Origin: Strigamia acuminata
Lineage: Eukaryota > Arthropoda > Chilopoda > Geophilomorpha > Linotaeniidae
Direction of reading: 5' to 3'
NCBI GenBank assembly: GCA_949358305.1
Contig: OX442314.1
Location: forward strand, 64,489,369 to 64,553,368
Length of the DNA: 64,000 bases
Made by a program: the position numbers and the translations under genes. The notes beneath the pieces were generated by a model that saw only the letters and a program-made list of their open reading frames with translations, was not told the DNA's origin and did not search any database. Below are positions 1 to 10,636 of this stretch, one piece after another (position 1 is the first letter of the stretch; each line of letters opens with the position of its first letter).

Positions 1-28
1 GCCTAATTCGAATGAAGACGATTCGAAA

Positions 29-421
29 ATGGAAATGGCGGACGTACAGAAAAAGGAATTGTTTCAAGTGGAAACAAGGACGACTGTTCGCCAAGAGAGC
101 AATGCTGAGAAGCTGGCGGTAAGACGTAGCAAATATGAGAGAATTAATCGAGAAAAGGCACTGAAGATTGAGCATGCTGCACGCCTCGTGAAGTGGAAAA
201 TAGCCGCTCTTAATCGGAAGACGTTAGGCCTGAAGATTAAACTAACATTCGAATGTACCGTTAAGAAGTTTACAGCAAAGGGGGCCACATACGAAGACAC
301 AACGCAATGGAGATACGGATATGGTGTTGGAACGTCGGGACAACGCGAAAAAAGCTCAGTTCAAGACGGAGCCGACGATGAAGCGAGCATCGAGATGAGA
401 ATCCATTACAAAGAGACTTAA
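29..421 (+). CDS. Partial ORF of unknown function at left edge
   Basis: The frame is open from the first bases of the window to a TAA at 419-421, so the ATG at 29 (or the next one at 35) may be an internal methionine of a longer protein. The 130 residues visible are rich in Lys, Arg and Glu. The first 70 or so residues look helical, possibly coiled coil, and the acidic tail follows a KSSVQDGADDEAS stretch. I see no zinc knuckle, protease, RT or membrane segment and do not recognise a family. It could be the last exon of a host gene or the tail of a retroelement gag. That it codes for protein is inferred only from the open frame and its charged, non-repetitive composition. Confidence 0.35.
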   Translation: MEMADVQKKELFQVETRTTVRQESNAEKLAVRRSKYERINREKALKIEHAARLVKWKIAALNRKTLGLKIKLTFECTVKKFTAKGATYEDTTQWRYGYGVGTSGQREKSSVQDGADDEASIEMRIHYKET

Positions 422-3400
422 TTGAGAAGATCAAGACTTGTTGACTTGTTTTGTGTTATATTGAATTTTGTGTTCATTTGTGCAATAGTTTTAAGTGTTT
501 GATTTTTTGTTAGTCTGTAAGTTTTTGGATTCAACCACCGGTTACGAGAGATGGATTCACTGAATGAATACAAGGTTGGTGAACAACTTTTAGCATGTTT
601 TTTAGCATAAAGAGTTTTCATTTAAGTTTGAGAAATTTAACAGAGTTTGTCATGATTTGGTTTTTGCTTTAAGATAGCTTTAAGTTAGGCTAAGTGTGGC
701 TTTCTCTACCCCCCGGTAGTTGCAGAGAGAGAGTGGATCGCAAGTCGCTTTGTAAAAAAGGGTTTTTTGATTTTGCAAAATAAGGAGAAGTTATCGTGGG
801 GATTAGTTTCTTAAATTAAATGAATCTTTGGAGGAAAAACCGCTGCTATTAATGGATTGAGTCGCCGGTCTTATTCGGGGAATTCTTTTCTTAAAGCAAG
901 GGTCAACAGTGGCCTTGAATAGATCGAGTTGAGTTTAGTATTTCGTGTTTGTTTTCGAGTTTCGGAATTCCATATTTCTTTTGTTCTCGAGTATAAGTGT
1001 TCTTATTTTTATATAAAATAACGAATTAATTTACGGGACATATCAAGAAAACTTAAGAGAGTTTTAATGAAGTATGCGAGTTTTAATCGATCAGCTCCCA
1101 GTGATCGAAAGAGAAGGAAATTCGTCTTGAATTTCAAGTGACTGTATCGAAGACTATTGCTTGAATAGTGATACACCAAGAGGATTTCAGCTCAAGGAAA
1201 TCAATGGATAGTTTGAAAGTGAGGATCGAGTTTAGAGAATAAATAGATCGTTTCCTGCTAGGAAAAGCATGGAGGTTTTGTTTACTCGAGATATTCTTTT
1301 GAGAAGGAGTGTTAACTCGTAACAAGTCATCGATTTTCGTGGTTAGTTCAATTCGATTTTACGATTCGACGATATTTCGGTTTCTTTTTATGCGAGGTTT
1401 CTTGATTTTTGGACGCAATTATTCGAGGAATGCAGACGACACTTTAATTTAGTTGACTTTAAGATGATTAAGGACATAATTCTTTGCTTCAAGATTATCC
1501 GAAGGATTAGCTACCCGTTCGTTTAGTCGAGTTTGTTTTGAATTTGATACGTCATTCGTCTCGAAAAGTTTTCTTACCTTCGATTTAGATTTATTAAAGA
1601 GTTAGTCAATTCGTTCCGTCAAGAAAGGATGGGGTTAATTAAAAAATTAACAGAATTTTCTTTATAATCTGAGCGCTTTCGTGAACGATTCCGAGGTTAT
1701 ATTAGATTTTTCCCGACTTTGATCTGTCAGTCGGCCAATTACACAATTATAGAGAACAGTTCACATCCCAGTTAGTTAATTGTTTTTCAGAAAATAATTA
1801 AATGTTACAGCTTCCATTTGAGGGAAGTAAGAGAAGTGCACGGTTATCCTGTTTAACCAGCTGCATATAAACACACCTTCTACAGAATAGAGAAAAAGAA
1901 CTTAGTCTTTTTAGGGAATATTGAATTCCATTTAGCTGTAGAAAATAGAAGAAAAGGATTCACTTTCCTGAAGGAATCCAATCAGAGACAAGAGCTTTTT
2001 CAAAAGGAAATTTAACAAAAGGTTAATTTCAGTGATTAAGTTAAAAAAGCACATGTTTGAGAAAAAACAACAAGATGAATAGTTGTTGAAACAAAGAAGC
2101 ATGCACTATCGTGACTCTCTCTACAGAAAATTGCTACACATAAAGATTTTTTTTGATCAACTTTTAGAGTTGAAAAAATAGTGCAGTTCAGGAAGTTCAC
2201 GTTCCTGAAAGGAAGTGTTCTTCAGATATACTTACTCGCTTAATAGAAAAAGATACATAATAGGTGCTCAGTCACACACACATATAGAATAGATAATCTC
2301 CCATCTTAGCTTTTTCGTGATGTTCCTCCAATTGGTTTTGCTCTATCATTAGATTAGTAATCACATCACTTCATTAAACTTATCTTGTGATGTTTAGACA
2401 ACGCTCATGTTTTTGAGACAAGCAGAATGGTGGATGACAATTGAGTGCTCGAATCATATACCAATTGCATTTGGGTTGCAACGGTTGACAGATAGCTAGT
2501 ATCTATAGGCCAGGTACAAAGAGCTATATCAGCAAACACATACACGTCTTCATACTTAAAATACTAAATACTCTCTTTCATAAGCTACACTTACAAGGAT
2601 GATTGCTAGTTCTTAATCTTCTAACTACTAGTTGCTTTTACAAGCCAACACTACATAGATGTTTGAACGGATTTTACTCTAAGGGCAAAAGCATTGGCAG
2701 CCATATAGGACAGAAGAAAATCCGGTGATTTCACAACTACTTTTCAGAAAGTAATGGATTGTGATATCAGAAACAGAAATAATATCCAACAAGAAGCTTT
2801 AGACTTAGGTCAGAATACTGCAGAAATTTTTTGAATGAATATTTGAGGGACGAGAGTTGGGGCGATGGTTATTCTCCTTTTTGGTCAATCTCAGATAATA
2901 TACGGTTTTTTTTTTTAGTTAAGCAGTCTAAAATATCCAATGGAACCTACTCGGCTCGGATATAAGATAGTTTCTAATTAATTCCACTTCTATAGTCACT
3001 TAACTTTTTTATATCTTGGCAGTCAAGCGCTGTAGATCAAAGGATCACAGACAGGACGGGAGGTCCGAATGCGTTCGCCTCTCTCAGATTATGATGGTTG
3101 GGGGCTAGGAAACTTGGGATCTGGAGGATTGAACTTGGGAGATCCGTTGTTCTTGCTAATCAAGATTATTTTCTGTTGAATGAGCCAGTTCCCTTCAGGA
3201 GCGCTACTAGAAAAGGCGAAATGGGGGAATGGAGTTTGACAGGTCCACCTAGTTTTCATAGATAAAAATTTGTTCTGAATCGGTCTTTTAGCATAAAGTG
3301 GAAAATTGGAATTCTAGCAATTAATAGAACCATCTCAGATGATAGGTGAAAGTTAGATGAATTTTAAGTGGGTTTTCCTTGCAATATCGACACTGGGATT

Positions 3401-4470
3401 CGGAGCGCAACGTTTCATAACACCATTACTCAAAATATTACAGCACATGTATTTTAGTTTGAATTGAGGGAGGAATAAGTCAAATTTTGCTAAAACAATC
3501 AATTTTAAGATAGATTGTCGAGGCGGAATACTGTTGTCCAGGTCTTTTTTCTTGGGAAGGTAAAAGCTAGGATTTTCCACATAAAGATGCGGTCTATCTT
3601 GGTCGAATGAATTTTGCTTTCCTAGATGATTGGGGTCTCGTTCAAAGTAATCCCATTTGTCGACATCTTTTCAATAAACTAAACTCTTAACTCTTACAGT
3701 CAAATAATGTCTACCCATAACACACAATAACTTGAATGAGAATATAACATGCAGTTAACTTCAATAGTCTTTAGTTAAGTTAGAATTGCATCTATTTGAC
3801 TTCTTACCACGATAAATGATAGGATCTTTGTTCTTACTAATCAACTTCACTGATACAAGCATCAATTGTAGGTTTGACACTTAGGAAATTTTCTCAGTTA
3901 TCACAAGGATAATTGAGATTTCATGCTCAATTCGCAGACGGTTGAAACATAGACGGTTTTGTTTGACTATCTTTCATACTAAAACATTGTATAGGTCTCA
4001 AAATAATAGCTGTCCGGATACAAAGAACAGGAGAATCTTTTCCTTGACTTTTAAACCCTTCACTTTCTTGAATAATTGGTAGAGTGCAGTAATCTGCGCG
4101 TTTTCTGTTCAGTAACACCCTATTAACTTCGCAAAGGCGGATATGGGTACTAATTGATAATTAGGTAAATCAGTTTCTTTTAGTTTAACTCAGTTGATGG
4201 CATAACATAAAGATATTTGGCACTCAGGTCTCTTCACTTCCTTTTCTGTTTGCCGGGAAGACCTCCTGAGAGGAGGGGAAAGTCATCCCTTATAGGACAG
4301 TGGGTAAAGTGAATGGGAAAAGGAGTCCAAATAAGAGAGAGAGAGTCACATAGTCATTTGAGATAGAAAATTACACCCTTAGTGGACATTCACAGGAAAA
4401 GTTTGGAAAATTTGGCAAAAGTCGAATATTTGGATTTGAGTCACTGCATTTTTTCATTCCTCGTGAATTA
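422..4470. other. AT-rich region without a recognisable gene
   Basis: No ORF above about 75 codons with protein-like composition was found, and no transposon domain. A pyrimidine tract ending in CAG at 3003-3022 could be a plus-strand splice acceptor. The frame after it stays open to about 3095, but no partner exon could be placed. Sequence around 680-760 and 3040-3140 is more GC-rich than its surroundings and could hold short exons of a host gene. Confidence 0.4.
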
Positions 4471-4630
4471 GAAGGTCCAAGTTCGGACAAGAGTGCCGAC
4501 GCCTAGTCATTAGAGTAGAAAGGTCCAAGTTCGGACAAGAGTGCCGACGCCTAGTCTTTAGAATAGAAAAGGTCCAAGTTCGGACAAGAGTGCCGACGCC
4601 TAGTCATTAGAGTAGAAAGGTCCAAGTTCA
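4471..4630. repeat. Minisatellite, 48-49 bp unit, about 3.3 copies
   Basis: The phrase ggtccaagttcggacaagag recurs at 4474, 4522, 4571 and (partial) 4619, giving periods of 48, 49 and 48 bp. The rest of each unit, gtgccgacgcctagtc plus an attagagtagaa spacer, is nearly identical between copies, so the array is recently homogenised. No ORF runs through it. Confidence 0.93.
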
Positions 4631-4640
4631 GAAAAACAGA

Positions 4641-4973
4641 AAAATAATTAAGGGTAACACACGTTGCTTGAAACTCCCCTTATTATTTAGGGTTTTTTGA
4701 CACCTAGCATAATTGAAGAATGAGAATTGGAAAACCTTGTTGAAGACTTGAGGTTCATCTGCAGGTTGGATTGCATTCATGGTCAATGGGGGAAGACAGG
4801 TTCTTCTACTCACTCATTGTTTGAATTAACAAAAGCAGAGCAAAAATTAATCCAACTGTATTCTCTGGTTTCAAGGAGTAAACTCGAATCCTGGTCAACA
4901 GGTACCAAAAAATTCCAAACTGGAAAATAATTAAGGGTAACACACGTTATTTAAAACTCCCCTTATTAATTTA
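4641..4973. repeat. Two 50-bp direct repeats about 230 bp apart
   Basis: Bases 4641-4690 and 4924-4973 share aaaataattaagggtaacac acgtt followed by aaactccccttatta with only a few differences. The 233 bp between them carry no recognisable gene. The arrangement could be a segmental duplication, or the remains of a short inserted unit flanked by terminal repeats. No inverted termini or target duplications are visible. Confidence 0.7.
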
Positions 4974-5226
4974 AATCAAGTCAGATAGGAGAAAATGTGA
5001 TGAGACATTTTTAACATCTATATTTCCTTGTTAAATTACTTGAGAGGTTTTTAAGTTAAAGGAAATAATTAATATCGAGATCTGATTCATTTGAGAAATG
5101 ACAATGTGTCATTTAAAGTTAGAGTTTCCATAATTGGAAAAATTCTGGACTTAAGGGAAAAGCTAAAATTTCCACCAGTGGATACAGAAATTGTTCTGTC
5201 AATTTAATGAAAGGTTAACTTGAATT

Positions 5227-6495
5227 TTACTTAGCTTTGAAGTTCTCTTGATCCATGCCATGACGAAGAGGATATCCGCATGGGTTGTCGAAAATCGAGG
5301 AATACGGTCGATATTCGTCCCTGGGTATCAGATTCAAATAGTTAGTCGAGTCAAAAGAAAAATGTGAAGGAGAGAAATTGCATTTGAGAAAGGCAAGAAA
5401 TCCAAGACATTTTTGAGATTCAGAAAAAGAAGAATTTTTATTTCCCACAAAATTAAAATACAGTTCTTTAAGTGTAAATGAAAAAAGAAAAAAAAAAAAC
5501 TATTGTACAGTATAGTTTTAGACATGATGATTTGCTGTTCCTTTTGTTTCGGCGGGAGCGCTGTTGCGAATCAGTTCGAAACAGGAAATGCTTCTCAAAA
5601 TATAAAGGAAAGAAAAGATGGTGAAAGTTGAAATAAGTCCGAACTTTTCACTAAAGAAAGAACGAAAGGAAGAAATAAATTAGCTAAGTTTATTTACCTG
5701 TCAGAAGACAATCGGTTGTCACTCACATGGAAGTTCGAGGAGGTTCTGAAAAGGAGTTCGAGCTTTTAAATAATGGTTCATATCGGAAATTAATTGCTAC
5801 AACTTATCTGACTTTGAAGAACTCCCCGGGTCGTGATAAAATCTCTGGAGTCGAGTATGTCTGAAAGGAAAATACGTGTTGGTTAGAATCGAGGTTTACA
5901 GTTTTCATTTGCGTTGATTTATTTACTTACGGATAAATTAAGACGGTTCGCGGGATGGGGTCGAATTCACAAATCTGCCTCAGATGTGGGAATAACTGTA
6001 AATAAAGGAAGGTTTAAATTAAGAATAATTACGTTACTTGTTAAAGTTATGTTTGACTTTATATATGTGAAATTATTTACCTTAAGTTTGGCTGAATCCG
6101 GATGCAATTCGGTTCGGGAGTTGCACGAGGCTGTAAATAGATATTAAGTTTTATTTACACTTGTTATTCATTCAAATATTTATGTACCTTATAGTTATAT
6201 CGGTGAAGAACATCTCACGCGGTTGCAAAGTCGGGGAGGCGGAAATCGTACGGCTTGGTTCGGGTGATGGACGCTGAAATGGCCAAAAGAAACGCTCGTT
6301 TAAGCTCAAAGACACAAGCAATATGTTGGAAGGAAATACATATGTGCTTACTTACCTGAGCGGTAATTCATGGGATCGCGGGAGAGAAGTAATCCGCAGC
6401 AAAAGGCGATCGTGAGCGACGGCGTTGCATTAGGTCGGCCATTTTCAGTAGTAGAGACCCGGATGAAGCGTGCGGTTGAAGTTTTCCTCGATTAT
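5227..6495 (-). CDS. Candidate host gene of seven short exons, function unknown
   Basis: On the minus strand seven exons can be chained: 6356-6495, 6219-6273, 6081-6130, 5931-5995, 5804-5860, 5698-5745 and 5227-5320 (TAA at 5227-5229). All introns are GT-AG, and most donors are GTAAGT or GTAAAT with T-rich acceptors. Four introns are 58-88 bp. Exon phases agree at every junction and the chained frame stays open for about 120 codons to the stop. A well-placed ATG (gaaaATGG) lies at 6440-6442. One in-frame TGA at 6368-6370, 24 codons after that ATG, breaks the frame, so either the true start or first exon differs, the gene is broken, or the codon is read through. The weakest boundaries are the donors at 6217-6218 and 5802-5803. 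The protein is Ser/Pro/Arg-rich in its first half and resembles nothing I know. Confidence 0.5.
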
Positions 6496-7211
6496 CTGTT
6501 GAAATAAATAGTAATTAGGTTTGATTGTGTAATTTGATGAATTAGTTTAAGTAAATTGTTCACTTTCACTCCTGATTTAATTTCGATGTACGATTAGACG
6601 ATTTGCGAGAGATAACAAGACGTGATGGAGCAGTCATACTCGCAAATGACGTCATACACAGAGGAGTTGTATTTTTATCGCTGTTTATATAACTCAAGTT
6701 GTTGTTTGTTAGTTTAAAATATGTTTATATCTCGGATTGCTACTTTCTATGTGATCTGAGAAGTGTATTTAAGTTTGATCATTAGTATTCAATCATTTAC
6801 AATGTTAAATTATACACTTGTGTTAAAAGTGATGATTTTAGGCCAGAAAAGCGCCTGACAACTTCCCCCCTGTTATATTTAATTAGGAAACTTCATGTCT
6901 TCTATAAATGAAGTTTCTGAGGTATAAATAAGTCATTTAATCAATGTTAGGCTTAAAAAACATAAACCTTGTTTTGTGACACTTGATATTTAATTGTTGT
7001 GCATCTCGTGTCACGTCTCGTCTCATTGTTAAAAGGATTATATTAGACACTTGCGAATAAAAGCTCAAGTTGAATAGTCAACTCTTCTCTCTCTCTCCAT
7101 ATCTCCTTGCAAAACAACAAAAAATGCTGAAGACCAGGCATAACGACGAGAGTCGATGCGACTCAGATCGGGCGATTTGCACAAGGCAAATAAATGCTCC
7201 GTGCCCGAATC
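6496..7211. other. Spacer between host gene and Gyp1; possible solo LTR
   Basis: There is no ORF of note. Bases 6857-7080 begin TGAC and end GTCA, with a TATAAATA at about 6933 and an AATAAA at about 7057 in plus orientation, as a short LTR would. No second copy or target-site duplication was found, so this is only a possibility. A purine-rich run on the minus strand (complement of 7083-7105) could instead be a polypurine tract of Gyp1. Confidence 0.3.
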
Positions 7212-10200
7212 CTATCTTCGGATCGCTGGCGTCGAAATCGACAGGCGATACGAAAAAGTATACACTAATGGACTGACGACCTTCGTAATTACATACGGGC
7301 CTTCGAATCGTTCCTCCAGCGATGCGGAATAACGGAGCGCCTTGTTTGACAGCGGGTGAGTACGTAGCAATACCAAGTCATCCACGTCAAAATTATCGTC
7401 GCTCCGATGTCGATCGTAATTGGATTTCTGTTTCTGTTTAGCCAGCATCTTGTTCTTGAGCGCCGCCTTCAATAAAACGTCCATCCTGGCTACCAACATT
7501 CTCACAGTGTCGTACGGCTGCTCGGGATCGAAGGGCGCATCAAGTGCCACACCACGACCATCCCAAAACGGACGCAATTCACGGAGATATGCCAGCATCG
7601 CTGGTGACAATCCAGTCGTTGCAGAAGGAGCCGTGCGCAAAGCGAAATTAATTCCGTTAATGCATCGGTCCCACTGATCATGTTCGGACGTGAAAATCTG
7701 GAGCATAATTTTGATGTTCCGATTGACTCGTTCGGTGTAATTAGTTTGCGGGTGATATGGTGACGTCCTTAACGGAGTGACACCTGCCTCCCTGCACAAC
7801 TCATTGTATACCTCTGAAATAAATTGTTTACCATTATCGCTCACAATAAAGCGGGGGCACCCATGATTGTGAAAAAATGTCATCAATACTGGCACGACGC
7901 TTGAAATTTTCGCCGTCCTTAATGGTGTCGCCTCAAACCATCCTGTGGCGTAGTCTACAATCACCAGAATATACCTGTTCCTATTTTTTGTCATAGGTTT
8001 CGGACCCATGAAATCGATACCAATTCTTTCGAATCGTCCCACCAGTGGTGAAACTGGCATCAAGAGTCCGGCAGGTTTCCTTTGCACAGGTTTACAGCGC
8101 TGGCAACGGTCACACCTTGCTATGTATTCCTTCACACTGCGTCTAAAACCAGGCCAGAAAAAACTACGACGCAACCTGTCAGTTGTGACATCGACACCAC
8201 CATGTCCAGACAACGGGTGATCGTGCACAACCTCAAGACAGCGGTCGTATAACGAAGCAGGCACTACGATTTTTAAACCAGAGCCATACTCCGTGTTCTC
8301 CAAAAACATGTCGGCCTTCAACGGGGCGTTTACATACAACACTCCGTTTGAAGCTAACATAAAATCAGTCTTATACTGTAACATCAGCGGAGAGAGCTGG
8401 GAAAGTTGGGTATCATCCTCTTTCTCTGCTTCTAACCACTTAATGATTATTGCACAATCGGCATCAGCCAACTGACCCGCCCGAATCTCGTCAAGAGACA
8501 GGGTGAGGTCAATCGACTCAGCGGCCGAAAGTGTGTGTGAAAACATGGTCGCGCCCACTTCCTCGGGTCGGGTTTCTGATGTCGTTAAGTCGTCATCTAG
8601 ACCCACTCGAGAAAGTGCGTCTGCCACCTTGTTGTCTACACCTTTCCTATATTTTATAATGAAATTTTCTTGCTGGAGTTTCATAGCCCATCGAGCCAAA
8701 CGACCGGACGGACTCTCACACGACATAAGCCATTTAAGAGCCATATGATCAGTTTCGACTACGAACTCTGAATACTCAACATACGGTTTGAACTTGTTTA
8801 CGGCCCAAACCACTCCAAGGCATTCGAGCTCTGAAGCGCTGTAGTTAGCCTCTGCACCTTGAAGAGTGCGGCTAGCATAAGCGACAGGTCTCACCTTCTC
8901 TTCGTCATCAGCTTGCATGAGGACTGCACCGAGACCGCCTGCACTAGCATCAGTGTGAATGATGAAAGGGCGGGCAAAATCAGGCAAAGGTAGCACGATC
9001 CCATTAGCCAGCTGATCCTTCAGAGTCGTGAAAGCATCTTGGCACTCGCTCGACCAACTCCATGCGACATCCTTTTTGAGGAGCAGGAAGAATGGTTTCG
9101 AGGTGATGTTCAGATCTTTCAGTAATGGCGCGTAGAATCCAACCATACCGATGAAACGTTGCAACTGCTTCACGTTTTTCGATGGCGGATACTCCACGAT
9201 CGCTTGCACCTTGCTTCCGTTTGGACTGTATCCCACAGGCGTCATGGTGAAGCCTAGGAAATCCCAGTTAGCAGGGCAAACAAACGATTTAGATGGGCTA
9301 GCCGTCAGGTTTACCTTCTCCAATCGGGCCAGCACATCCGCCAGATGTATCAAGTGTTCATCAAATGACTTGCTGTAAATGACAATGTCATCCAGAAAAG
9401 CCAGAGCCCACTTGAACTTTGCTTCTCCCAAAACCTCGTCCATCATGCGTTGAAACGCACTGGGTGCATTACACAACCCGAACGGCATTCTAGTGAACTG
9501 AAACGTGCCCTCAGGGGTGGCAAAAGCCGTTTTGCACTTGTCGCTGGGCTTTAACTTGATCTGATAATAGCCCTTTGTCAAGTCTAGTGTCGTAAAATAA
9601 ACACTTCCCCCCAGACACGCCAAAATCATAGAGATCGACGGCATTTGATAGACGTCTTTCTCCGTGAGTTTGTTTAACTGCCTGAAATCGATACAAAGAC
9701 GATAGTTACCACACTTCTTCTTCACGATTACGGGCGGATTCTTGTAACTGCTTTCGCATTTCTCAACCTCGCCCTTACTAAGCGAGTCCTCCACCAGTTG
9801 GCGAAAAATTTCAGCTTTAGCTGGGTTCATCGGTCGATCTCTGCATTTGAATGGCAGGCTGTCACCGGTGGGGATCTTGTGTTCCGCATCCGGGTGGCAT
9901 CCTGGCGTGTCGCTAAAGGTACGGCTGTATTCGTTAATTAAATACGACAGCCTCACTTTTTGCGTTTCTGTTAAATCACATTTCGACATTAAACGTTCCG
10001 TAAGCGTGGGTTCAGCGGGGTCACCAGCGTTCCGAATGGATGCGGCGAGTTCCCACTGATCCACGACTGGGACCACTAAGTCTACTCTGTATGGTTGGGG
10101 GTCAAAAGGAAATGTCTCCTCCGGATTATCAAGGTGAAACCAATCATTCCGGGGCAATCTAATCACGATGTTGTTCCCTTTAATCCAGTTGCACCCGAGA

Positions 10201-10580
10201 AGGATGAAACACGAACTAGAGGGTAACACCGGGAAACGGATCTTTTGACTCCCAGTTCTCCAGCACATGAGTAATTCAAGTATTCCTACAGGACTCGTAA
10301 CTCTGTCACCCGTCATAACCCTAATAGGATTTCTACAGGGTTCAAGCAGGTGCATGAGACCAAACCTGTCGGCCATAGCACTACTGATATAAGGACCAGT
10401 TGCGCCGCAGTCAACCAAGGCTTTCGTCTCATGGCCATTAATGGTCACGTTAATGTAAGGTAGAGGGCAATTCCAATCCCGAACAGCAACGTGTACCGTA
10501 TCGAACACCTCGGCCTCGGGAACGCCCGAGAAAGGGTGTGGTTCTGAAGGTGAGTAATCTGCGAAGATTTCGTCATCCAA
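7212..10580 (-). CDS. pol: Gyp1 Pol: protease, RT, RNase H, integrase
   Basis: About 1120 residues, open throughout. Motifs in order: protease VDCGATG with the catalytic Asp at residue 57 (Cys replaces the usual Ser/Thr), RT with LDLTKGYYQ and FLDD (Asp 397-398), RNase H HTDASAGG (Asp 544) and ETDH, an integrase H-H-C-C zinc finger, and a catalytic triad Asp856, Asp915, Glu950. A C-terminal DLVLLRTHPLSNK segment is typical of gypsy integrases. The frame has no ATG at 10580 (TTG there) and stays open upstream into gag, in the -1 frame relative to gag, so Pol is probably made as a Gag-Pol fusion by -1 frameshifting. The last 20 residues after SPLVYTF look atypical, so the true C-terminus may be lost with the missing 3' end. 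Confidence 0.93.
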   Translation of the reverse strand: MDDEIFADYSPSEPHPFSGVPEAEVFDTVHVAVRDWNCPLPYINVTINGHETKALVDCGATGPYISSAMADRFGLMHLLEPCRNPIRVMTGDRVTSPVGILELLMCWRTGSQKIRFPVLPSSSCFILLGCNWIKGNNIVIRLPRNDWFHLDNPEETFPFDPQPYRVDLVVPVVDQWELAASIRNAGDPAEPTLTERLMSKCDLTETQKVRLSYLINEYSRTFSDTPGCHPDAEHKIPTGDSLPFKCRDRPMNPAKAEIFRQLVEDSLSKGEVEKCESSYKNPPVIVKKKCGNYRLCIDFRQLNKLTEKDVYQMPSISMILACLGGSVYFTTLDLTKGYYQIKLKPSDKCKTAFATPEGTFQFTRMPFGLCNAPSAFQRMMDEVLGEAKFKWALAFLDDIVIYSKSFDEHLIHLADVLARLEKVNLTASPSKSFVCPANWDFLGFTMTPVGYSPNGSKVQAIVEYPPSKNVKQLQRFIGMVGFYAPLLKDLNITSKPFFLLLKKDVAWSWSSECQDAFTTLKDQLANGIVLPLPDFARPFIIHTDASAGGLGAVLMQADDEEKVRPVAYASRTLQGAEANYSASELECLGVVWAVNKFKPYVEYSEFVVETDHMALKWLMSCESPSGRLARWAMKLQQENFIIKYRKGVDNKVADALSRVGLDDDLTTSETRPEEVGATMFSHTLSAAESIDLTLSLDEIRAGQLADADCAIIIKWLEAEKEDDTQLSQLSPLMLQYKTDFMLASNGVLYVNAPLKADMFLENTEYGSGLKIVVPASLYDRCLEVVHDHPLSGHGGVDVTTDRLRRSFFWPGFRRSVKEYIARCDRCQRCKPVQRKPAGLLMPVSPLVGRFERIGIDFMGPKPMTKNRNRYILVIVDYATGWFEATPLRTAKISSVVPVLMTFFHNHGCPRFIVSDNGKQFISEVYNELCREAGVTPLRTSPYHPQTNYTERVNRNIKIMLQIFTSEHDQWDRCINGINFALRTAPSATTGLSPAMLAYLRELRPFWDGRGVALDAPFDPEQPYDTVRMLVARMDVLLKAALKNKMLAKQKQKSNYDRHRSDDNFDVDDLVLLRTHPLSNKALRYSASLEERFEGPYVITKVVSPLVYTFSYRLSISTPAIRR

Positions 10581-10636
10581 ATCAGCTTCAGTTGGTGCTA
10601 AGACGGAGGCAACCTGATCGCAGGCCTCAGACGAAT

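Noticed and set aside
4471-4630. CRISPR-like array
   Set aside because: Repeats are head-to-tail with no unique spacers, and the sequence is eukaryotic; it is a minisatellite.
6857-7080. Possible Gyp1 3' LTR or plus-strand solo LTR (TGAC...GTCA, TATA, AATAAA)
   Set aside because: No second copy in the window and no target duplication (gcgcc versus actct). The signals are weak, so it is mentioned only in the spacer entry.
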